Origin: Stenotrophomonas sp. ZAC14D1_NAIMI4_1
GTDB lineage: Bacteria > Pseudomonadota > Gammaproteobacteria > Xanthomonadales > Xanthomonadaceae
DNA length: 64,000 bases
Direction: 5' to 3'
Assembly: GCF_003086775.1 (NCBI RefSeq)
Contig: NZ_CP026001.1
Location: 62,001 to 126,000 of the forward strand
Part shown: in pieces, positions 57,740 through 64,000 of the stretch
Layout of the letters: every line of letters starts with the position of its first letter
Position numbering within the stretch: the stretch's first letter is position 1
Notes under the pieces: model-generated
Told to the model about the DNA's origin: nothing
What the model saw: the letters and a program-made list of their open reading frames with translations, nothing else
Databases searched by the model: none
Program-made: the position numbers and the translations under genes

Positions 57740-60225
57740 GGTGCCAGCAGCTCCATCGGGTCGCGCGTGGTCACCACCACGTCGGGTACGTGCTGGCAGG
57801 CATCGGCATCGAACAGGTCCAGCACGCGCAGCGCCAGCGCACGCGGCGAGGTTTCATCTTCTTCCTGCGCGGCCAGCACCGGGCCGACGCAGGCCGGGCA
57901 GCCGGCCTTGCAGTCGCAGCGCTGCACCAGTTCGCGCGCGCGCTGCACCAGCTCGGCCTGGCGCTGCCACAAGGGTTCGCTGAGGCCGACGCCGCCGGGG
58001 AAGTTGTCGTACAGGTACACCGTCGGCACGAACTCCTGCAGCAGCTCGACGATGCCCGGATCACCCTCGCCGCCGCGCAGCTGGCCGCGACCGGTCTGGT
58101 CGGCGATCGCGAACCAGGAACCGTCGCCGTTGCCGACCGACTTCTGCAGGTCGCGCGCATCGGCCATCACCGCCACGGTGGCGACGATGTGCAGTGCGTA
58201 GGCGGCACCGAGGAAGCCATCCAGCGCATCCTGCTTGCTGGCGAACGCGCGCAGCAGCAATGCCTGCGGCAGCTGCCACCACACTGCAGTGGTGTGCAGT
58301 TCCTGGTCGGGCAGGTTCACCGGGCCGTAGCCGATGTTCTCGTGCGTGTAGTAGCGGATCTTCTTGTAGCCGGCCACGCGGCGCACGACGTGGACTTCGC
58401 CATGGTGCGAATCGCCACGGCCGGCCACGCCACCGTCGAAGCGGTCCAGCACCTTGAGCTTGGTGAAGTCGATGCTGTCGGTGTAGTAGTCCACATGGGT
58501 GCGCGTGACGTAGGCCTTGCGGCCTTCCCAGTCCAGCGTTTCCACCTGGTATGGGGTGGACTGCACCATGTGGATCGCGCCCTCGTACAAGGTGAGCGCG
58601 GCGGCGGAATAGTCGACCTCGGCGATGATCTGCTGGCGGCCGTCGCTGCGGTCGACCACCACGAAGTTGCCATCGGCCACCGCGCGCAGGCTGACCGCGT
58701 TGGCCGGATAGCTGTCGGCGATCCATTCCCAGCGCTCGCCTTCGCGATGGATGACCTCGGTTTCGGCCAGCGCTTCCAGGAACACTTCCGGATCGATCGG
58801 GCCGAAGCCATCACCCACCCGGAACGGCAGTTCGAAGGCCGCGCAGCGGATGTGGTCGAACAGGATCAGCGGCTGGTCCGGCGCGATGCGCGCGTGTTCG
58901 GGCGAGGCCTCGGCGAAGAAATCCGGATGCCGCACCACGTACTGGTCCAGCGGTTGCGAGCTGGCCACCATCACCCCCAGCGCCGGTTGCTGGCGGCGGC
59001 CGGCGCGGCCGAAACGCTGCCAGGTGGCGGCCACGCTGCCGGGGTAGCCGTTGAGGATCACCACGTCCAGGCTGCCGATATCCACGCCCAGTTCCAGCGC
59101 CGAGGTGCTGACGATGCCGTCGATGTTGCCCGCGCGCATCGCACGCTCGGTCTCGCGGCGTTCGGTGGGCAGGTAGCCACCGCGGTAGGCGCGGATGCGC
59201 GGCGGCTTGCGCGGGTCGTGGTCGAAGATGTCCTTCAGGTACTTGGTCAGCACTTCCACCATCAGCCGGGTCTGCGCGAACACCAGCGTCTTCAGCCCGG
59301 ATTTGATCGCGATGCGGGCGATGCGGTTGCTCTGCGATCGCGCCGAGGCACGCAGGCCCAGGTCCGGGTTGATCACCGGCGGGTTCCACAGCAGCACCTG
59401 CTTGGGCCCGCTGGGCGCGCCGGATTCGGTGATGGCAGTGACCGGCGCCTCGATCAGTGCTTCGGCATGCGCCCGCGGGTTGCCGATGGTGGCCGAGCAC
59501 AGGATGAACTGCGGTTGCACGCCGTAGAACGCGCAGATGCGCTTGAGCCGGCGCAGCACGTTGGTGACGTGGCTGCCGAACACGCCGCGGTAGGTGTGTA
59601 CTTCGTCGATGACGATGTAGCGCAGGTTCTCGAAGAACTGCGCCCACTTGGTGTGGTGGGGCAGGATGGCCTGGTGCAGCATGTCCGGGTTGGAGACCAC
59701 GATGTCGCCGTGCAGGCGGATGGCCTGGCGCGCATCGCCCGGCGTGTCGCCATCGAAGGTGAAGGCCTTCACGCCGAGGTCGCCTGCGCGGTTGAGCTCC
59801 AGCAGCTCGGCCACCTGGTCCTGGGCCAGCGCCTTGGTCGGGAACAGGTACAGCGCCTTGGCCTTGTCCTGCATGGCCGCGCTGACCACCGGCAGGGTGT
59901 AGCACAGCGACTTGCCGCTGGCGGTGGGGGTGACGATGGCCACGTGCTCGCCGCGCTGGCTGGCCTCCCACGCTTCCGCCTGGTGGCTGTAGAGCTGCTC
60001 GATGCCGCGCGCCTTCAGCGCTGCAGCCAGGGCGGGCGGCACCGAACCGGGCAGCGGCGCATAGCGGCCCTCGCGGCCGGGAATGGCGAAGCTGCCGGTG
60101 ATGCGGTCGTGGTAGCGGCGCTGCAGGCGCGCACTGAGCAGGGCGCCATCGCGGGCGGGCAGGCCGTCGCGGGTGGCGAGCTTCTGCTCGGCGTCGGCGG
60201 TGCGCTTGGCGAGTTCGTAGGCCAT
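57736..60225 (-). CDS. DEVH-box helicase with C-terminal DUF1998 zinc region, MrfA/YprA-like
   Basis: An 829-residue SF2 helicase: Q-motif-like LYSHQAEAW (79-87), Walker A TPTASGKS (99-106), DEVH box IVIDEVHTYRG, CSATIGNP (motif III), and STSALELGVDIG and QRFGRAGRRQQP (motifs V, VI). The C-terminal DUF1998 region has a four-Cys cluster (CDCKAGCPAC) expected to bind zinc, as in MrfA. The ATG at 60225 is chosen; upstream GTG 60270 adds a non-conserved start. It is followed by the nuclease gene in an overlapping operon. Confidence 0.92.
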   Translation of the reverse strand: MAYELAKRTADAEQKLATRDGLPARDGALLSARLQRRYHDRITGSFAIPGREGRYAPLPGSVPPALAAALKARGIEQLYSHQAEAWEASQRGEHVAIVTPTASGKSLCYTLPVVSAAMQDKAKALYLFPTKALAQDQVAELLELNRAGDLGVKAFTFDGDTPGDARQAIRLHGDIVVSNPDMLHQAILPHHTKWAQFFENLRYIVIDEVHTYRGVFGSHVTNVLRRLKRICAFYGVQPQFILCSATIGNPRAHAEALIEAPVTAITESGAPSGPKQVLLWNPPVINPDLGLRASARSQSNRIARIAIKSGLKTLVFAQTRLMVEVLTKYLKDIFDHDPRKPPRIRAYRGGYLPTERRETERAMRAGNIDGIVSTSALELGVDIGSLDVVILNGYPGSVAATWQRFGRAGRRQQPALGVMVASSQPLDQYVVRHPDFFAEASPEHARIAPDQPLILFDHIRCAAFELPFRVGDGFGPIDPEVFLEALAETEVIHREGERWEWIADSYPANAVSLRAVADGNFVVVDRSDGRQQIIAEVDYSAAALTLYEGAIHMVQSTPYQVETLDWEGRKAYVTRTHVDYYTDSIDFTKLKVLDRFDGGVAGRGDSHHGEVHVVRRVAGYKKIRYYTHENIGYGPVNLPDQELHTTAVWWQLPQALLLRAFASKQDALDGFLGAAYALHIVATVAVMADARDLQKSVGNGDGSWFAIADQTGRGQLRGGEGDPGIVELLQEFVPTVYLYDNFPGGVGLSEPLWQRQAELVQRARELVQRCDCKAGCPACVGPVLAAQEEDETSPRALALRVLDLFDADACQHVPDVVVTTRDPMELLAP

Positions 60226-60422
60226 GGAAGGTGAAGCCGGGACGGTTTGCGAGGGGTCACATGGCACCACAGATGGGTCTCAGGGTGTGAGACCGCGTGC
60301 CGGGATGCAGTGAATCATTCAGTGCGGCGGCACGACACCGCTGGCTGAATGCCGGCAGCGCAGGCAACGAAATCTGAAGCCGTGATGCGTATCCTCGAGG
60401 ATTGCACGCAACAGGCAGGGCG

Positions 60423-60905
60423 ATGGCTGTGGCACGACGGGAACTGCAGGGAGCACTTCTGGCCGGCATGATGCTGGCCGCCACCGCGCAGGCGCAGCAG
60501 GCCACGCCGGTGGTCGAGCCCGCTGCGCAAGCGCCGTTGCCTGCGCCGCCGCAGGGCGATGTCACCACCCTCGGCGAAGTGCGCGCGATCAAGCCCGAAG
60601 ATGACGAGCCGCTGGATCTGTACCGCTTCAAGAACCCGGTGAAGTTCGGTGACAACCGCTTCAGCCGCGACTGGAGCGAGCCGCCGTCGCCCGAACAGGT
60701 GAGCATGGGCGGTGGCTACATCATGATGGGCGTGGTGAAAGGCCTGACTGCCGCTGGCAAAGGCCTGAACAAGCTGACCGGTGGCCCGGACCAGATCCAG
60801 GCGGCCATCGCCCGGCCGCCGCCGGAACTGACCGCCGAGCAGCAGCGCCGTGCACAGCAGTTCTGCGAGCAGCAGGAAGGCTGCGATCCCCCGGCCGGGA
60901 AGTAG
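60423..60905 (+). CDS. Exported hypothetical protein
   Basis: A 160-residue protein with a signal peptide (ALLAGMMLAATAQAQ), a Pro-rich linker, and a conserved-looking part LYRFKNPVKFGDNRFSRDWS ... GGYIMMGVVKGLTAAGKGL, ending CEQQEGCDPP with two Cys. No family is recognised. ATG 60423 is used; TTG 60402 is less likely. The next gene is 37 bases away on the same strand. Confidence 0.65.
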   Translation: MAVARRELQGALLAGMMLAATAQAQQATPVVEPAAQAPLPAPPQGDVTTLGEVRAIKPEDDEPLDLYRFKNPVKFGDNRFSRDWSEPPSPEQVSMGGGYIMMGVVKGLTAAGKGLNKLTGGPDQIQAAIARPPPELTAEQQRRAQQFCEQQEGCDPPAGK

Positions 60906-60942
60906 GCGCTATCCTGCCGCCTTTCCTTCCGAGGCTGCCTGG

Positions 60943-61617
60943 ATGCTGCTGCGCTCCCTTCTCCTGCTTGCCATGCTGAGCCCGCTGGCTGCGGCGGCCA
61001 GCGATCTGGCCGACGGTGGCTCCTGCCGCAATGGCCTGTTCCCATCCGCGCAGTCTGGTTTCGCGCTGGCCAGGGTGGTGGGCACGCAGCGTTTGTACCT
61101 GCTCGGTGACATGGACGGCTGCCCGGCCAAGGGCGAACCCGCCTGCCGCCAGCGCAGCTACGTGGTGAGCGGCGACACCGTGGTGACCGGACGTGACCTG
61201 GGCGCGTACCGCTGCGCGTTTTTCCCCAACAAGGTGGGTGGCAGTGCCGGTTGGGTCGAGCGCAGCAAGCTGCAGCCGTTGCCGGTGGCAACGCCGTCGC
61301 TGCAGGACTGGGCCGGTGACTGGAAGGATGGCGACAACGGCCTGCGCATCTCGGTGCGTGGCGGCCAGCTTCATGTCGAAGGTGATGCCTACTGGCCCTC
61401 GGCCAACCCCACGCCGGAACAGAGGCCGTATGGCCCGAACATGGGCCAGGTGGAAGCGCAGGCGACGCCGCGTGGCAGCCAGGTGGATTTCGTCGAGGAC
61501 AGCTGCACGGTGCACGCCCAGGTGCTGGGCGACGTGCTGGTGGTGTCCGACAACAGCGAATGCGGTGGCATGAACGTGCGGTTCGACGGCGTGTACCGGC
61601 GCACCGGGGCGCGGTGA
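60943..61617 (+). CDS. Exported Cys-rich hypothetical protein
   Basis: A 224-residue protein with signal peptide MLLRSLLLLAMLSPLAAAA and at least six Cys (GSCRNG, DGCPAKG, PACRQR, YRCAFF, DSCTVH, SECGGM), suggesting three disulphides in the periplasm. The two halves, a GTQRLYLLGDMDGC part and a GDWKDGDNGLRISVRGGQL part, look beta-rich. The GDWKDGD...YRRTG layout resembles small domains that bind ligands, but no family is assigned. Confidence 0.65.
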   Translation: MLLRSLLLLAMLSPLAAAASDLADGGSCRNGLFPSAQSGFALARVVGTQRLYLLGDMDGCPAKGEPACRQRSYVVSGDTVVTGRDLGAYRCAFFPNKVGGSAGWVERSKLQPLPVATPSLQDWAGDWKDGDNGLRISVRGGQLHVEGDAYWPSANPTPEQRPYGPNMGQVEAQATPRGSQVDFVEDSCTVHAQVLGDVLVVSDNSECGGMNVRFDGVYRRTGAR

Positions 61618-61629
61618 GGGATGGGGTCA

Positions 61630-61652
61630 GTAGATCCACGCCATGCGTGGAT
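61630..61652. repeat. Single GTAG-type REP (GTAGATCCACGCC class)
   Basis: Identical in sequence class to 37187-37209. It lies 13 bases after the stop of the preceding gene and close to the stop of the next one on the other strand. Confidence 0.8.
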
Positions 61653-61668
61653 GCTTCATGGGTGGGGC

Positions 61669-63477
61669 TCAGCGCCGCCGTTCCAGCCACCACAGCAGCG
61701 ACACGCACAGCACGAACGCCAGCCACCACGGCCAGCGCGGGCCGGGCACCGGATGCATCGCCGCAGCACCCGCAGGCGTGGCCGTTGCCAGTGCCTGCGT
61801 GGTTGCATCGATCATCGCCTGGCGATGCAGCACCGCTGCCTCATTCGCGTCGAACACATAGCGCCAGACGGTCGCCTCGCCATGCTGCAGGCGTTGCCAA
61901 CCTGCGGCGCGCGGCCACCAGCCGGCGCAGCGCAGCGACGCCGTCGCGCCATCAACCACCAGCGGCACGTCCGCGCCCTTCGCATCGAACGCCTGCAGCG
62001 GCGCCTGCACGCCGCACAGGGCCTGCCGCTCTCCTGCCCAGGCAATCGCCTGCGCTGACCACAGTGCATCCGCGCTGGCCTGCGCGCGTGCCAGCGTGGC
62101 GACCACACCGCTCCACAGTTCGCCGTGGCGATCATCGCGACCGGCCAGCACCCAGCGCCAACTGTCGGTGATCGGCAGCAGGCCGATGCGGCCCTTGCCG
62201 ACGCTGCGCCAGCCACCGAGTGCCTTGCCTGCGCGGTCATGCAGCAGCGCGCTGCCATCGGTGGGTTGCAGTGCCAGCACCTCCAGCGTGGGCAGGGCGG
62301 CGCTGTGCGAGCTGCGGTCGGCCGCTTCGCCGTCGGCGCTGGGCAGGGTGGTCGAGCCCAGCGGGCCACGCCGTGCGGCAAGCATCGTGCTCTCACCATC
62401 GCCGGGCAGATCGGCCGCGTGGCTGCTGCCATCGCCCTGCACCGGCAGGCCGAGATCGCGCAGGCGGCGGCGCGCGCTGGCCGAGGGTGCACCGGCGCTG
62501 CGCACCAGCACACCAAGGCCATCGCGCAGTGCCTGGCGCACCGCGGCCAGCTGGCCCGCGCTCAAATTTGCCAGGCTGCGCTCATCCAGCAGCAGCAGAT
62601 CGCTGCGCGCCAGCGCGGCCGCATCCAGCGGCACCGCGCCATCGCCCACGCTGAGGCCCGCGCCGGTGTCGGCCTGCACCTGCACGCGCAGGCCGGCATC
62701 GGTGGCCCAGCGGCGCAGGTATTTCAGTTCCGGCCCGGGCGCGCTGGCACGCACCAGCAGGCGCAGCGGTGCCGCCGCCAGCGTCTGCTGCGGCACCGGC
62801 ACGCTGTCCAGCACGTGCGACTGCGCGTCGAGCAGGCGCAGATGGAACACGCTGCGGCCCGGCGCGCGGGCGATGCCACTGAGCTGCACGCGGCCATCGG
62901 CCGCCAGGTCCGCGCGATCAACCACGGTATCGGCCGGGTCCAACAGTTCGGCGCGGCCAGCGCTGATGCCGTGCGCCTGGGCATGCACCTCGAAGCGCGC
63001 ACCGGGCGCTGCGTCGGCCGGCGGCTGCAGCGCAATCCAGCCGCGCGGCGCAGGCGGCGCCTGCCACTGCACGTGCGCCGGCAGCACGGTGTCGCGGTCA
63101 CGCGCGGCCAGGCCGGCGCCGACCAGGGTCAGCGTGGAGGCCGGGTGCTGGCGCAGCGCCGTCGCCAGATCAGGTACGCGCTGGCCGCCCGGCACATCCG
63201 CCGCCTCCGGCAACAGCAGCAGGGGGCCATCACTGGCCGGCAATGCGCCGGCAGCGGCGGCGTCGGCAGTGAGCACGACCAGGCCGCCCGCAGGCTGCTG
63301 CTGGCTGGGTGGCTGCAGGCAGAAATACAGCAGCGCCGCAGCGATGGCCTGCACGCCCAGCCGAACCGCGCGGCGGCCGCGATGTGCAGTGGGCGCGCGC
63401 AGCTGCAGCACGCTGGCGATGACGACGATCGCCGCCAGGGCCACGGCCAGCCACAGGTTCAATGCGGGGGCGTTCAT
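61669..63477 (-). CDS. Membrane protein with two N-terminal helices, large periplasmic part and C-terminal helix
   Basis: A 602-residue protein. Hydrophobic helices lie at about 7-27 (LWLAVALAAIVVIASVLQL) and 40-56, and a last one near 581-597 (WPWWLAFVLCVSLLWW) ends in ERRR. The large middle part is beta-rich and contains a Rossmann/GATase-like stretch (LVRASAPGPELKYLRRWATDA ... VGKGRIGLLPITDSWRWVLAG). This layout is known in membrane proteins of MoxR/BatA-type operons. The start at 63477 overlaps the stop of the upstream gene (ATGA). Exact function is not assigned. Confidence 0.7.
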   Translation of the reverse strand: MNAPALNLWLAVALAAIVVIASVLQLRAPTAHRGRRAVRLGVQAIAAALLYFCLQPPSQQQPAGGLVVLTADAAAAGALPASDGPLLLLPEAADVPGGQRVPDLATALRQHPASTLTLVGAGLAARDRDTVLPAHVQWQAPPAPRGWIALQPPADAAPGARFEVHAQAHGISAGRAELLDPADTVVDRADLAADGRVQLSGIARAPGRSVFHLRLLDAQSHVLDSVPVPQQTLAAAPLRLLVRASAPGPELKYLRRWATDAGLRVQVQADTGAGLSVGDGAVPLDAAALARSDLLLLDERSLANLSAGQLAAVRQALRDGLGVLVRSAGAPSASARRRLRDLGLPVQGDGSSHAADLPGDGESTMLAARRGPLGSTTLPSADGEAADRSSHSAALPTLEVLALQPTDGSALLHDRAGKALGGWRSVGKGRIGLLPITDSWRWVLAGRDDRHGELWSGVVATLARAQASADALWSAQAIAWAGERQALCGVQAPLQAFDAKGADVPLVVDGATASLRCAGWWPRAAGWQRLQHGEATVWRYVFDANEAAVLHRQAMIDATTQALATATPAGAAAMHPVPGPRWPWWLAFVLCVSLLWWLERRR

Positions 63478-64000
63478 GGTTGTACCTCCAGCGCATCGAG
63501 GTAGCGCTGGCCCATCGCATCGGTGGCCGTGCGCCGCATCACCTGCGGCAGCGGCCGCTGCAGGGCGCGCCACAGCTGCGCGCGCAGGCGCTGGCGGCAG
63601 TCGCTGCAGTCCGGTTCGATGCGCAGCTGTTCGATGGCGGCGGCCAGATCGAGGGCGTCGGGCAGGAAGGCGGCGTTGCGCTGCTGCCAAGTCGCCAAAG
63701 CGTCCAGGTCGGGCGTGCCGTCACCGTCGCCCAGCCGCTGCCAGGCCTCGACGATGGCCGGGTCCGGCGCTGTGCGTGCGGCCAGCGGCAGCTCGCGGCT
63801 GGCCAGTCCCGTGCGGTCGCCGCCGAGGCGGCGGCCCTCGTCGATGGGCGGCAGTTCGGGGCCGACGCGGGCCAGGTAGATGCGCTCGGCCTGCTGCACC
63901 TGCTTGATGAACCCCAGCGCCTTGTAGGCGAACGGAAGCGCCTGCTCGGGCCGGCCCTGGCGCAGCTCGCCTTCGGCCGACCACATCTGGTCCAGCGCGG
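63474..64000 (-). CDS. C-terminal part of a membrane-operon protein (5' end outside window)
   Basis: At least 175 residues are present on the minus strand, running off the window end. The visible part (MWSAEGELRQGRPEQALPFA YKALGFIKQVQQAERIYLAR split for length, then helical, Arg-rich) is probably TPR- or helix-rich and contains a CSDC pair. It overlaps the next gene by four bases. It probably belongs to the same MoxR/BatA-type cluster; no further identity can be read here. Confidence 0.6.
   Translation of the reverse strand, partial: ALDQMWSAEGELRQGRPEQALPFAYKALGFIKQVQQAERIYLARVGPELPPIDEGRRLGGDRTGLASRELPLAARTAPDPAIVEAWQRLGDGDGTPDLDALATWQQRNAAFLPDALDLAAAIEQLRIEPDCSDCRQRLRAQLWRALQRPLPQVMRRTATDAMGQRYLDALEVQP

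Noticed and set aside
57334..60234. A 966-codon plus-strand frame opposite the MrfA/MrfB-like genes
   Set aside because: No motifs and typical antisense composition; the minus-strand genes carry complete helicase and nuclease motifs.

Overview
The window looks like a chromosomal stretch of a gamma-proteobacterium in the Xanthomonadaceae, most probably Stenotrophomonas (S. maltophilia group). The DNA is very GC-rich and coding-dense. The intergenic gaps carry many palindromes headed by GTAG (for example GTAGTGCCGGCC, GTAGCGCCGGGCC, GTAGAGTCGAC), the style described for S. maltophilia REP (SMAG) elements. The gene complement (KduI/KduD, PhhA with an Lrp-type regulator, TtcA, RdgC, two-domain methylglyoxal synthase, Inhibitor-I78 lipoproteins) fits that group. 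I saw no rRNA, tRNA, CRISPR array, IS element, phage or replication origin, and no stretch over 300 bases without a gene.

Layout. 1-3245: the end of a pectin/uronate block (LacI-type regulator fragment, kduI, kduD, a secreted SGNH esterase fused to a cupin). 3292-5208: a DUF2442-DUF4375 protein divergent from a Fic AMP-transferase, with a nested palindrome between them. 5218-6719: phhA and its divergent Lrp/AsnC regulator. 6807-8804: an odd SF1-helicase-like protein. 8846-16736: cell-envelope proteins (patatin lipoprotein, GYF-AIM24 protein, TonB receptor, class A acid phosphatase, secreted lipase-like enzyme with a DUF4785 partner). 16905-20345: ABC ATPase, fatty-acid desaturase overlapping an EF-hand protein, mutM. 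20413-25893: ECF sigma factor plus TPR Ser/Thr kinase, opgD, a Sel1-like protein. 25977-30189: tdk, rep, GNAT, YceH. 30292-34195: P4-type phosphatase overlapping pyrF, a trypsin-like secreted protease, a structured intergenic region, a lipoprotein. 34195-40212: plsB, small proteins, ttcA, rdgC, YgjP-type peptidase. 40349-48738: tandem-domain methylglyoxal synthase, a histidine-kinase-like protein lacking its phospho-acceptor His, and gltB-gltD. 48912-52633: I78 lipoproteins, topoisomerase IB, an SDR with a histone-like tail. 52606-56199: a serine beta-lactamase-like hydrolase divergent from blaI-blaR1-like genes, with a large dyad operator between them. 56303-64000: a third I78 lipoprotein, an MrfA/MrfB-like helicase-nuclease operon, two secreted unknowns, and the end of a membrane-protein operon that leaves the window.

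Two places look most like functional systems worth following up. The first is the BlaI/M56/serine-hydrolase locus, whose sensor domain is replaced by a Pro-rich linker and Gln-rich repeats. The second is the overlapping MrfA/MrfB-like pair. A third theme is that GTAG palindromes appear to supply stop codons and C-terminal residues to at least two genes. All homology statements come from reading the sequence and recalling families; no database search was run.
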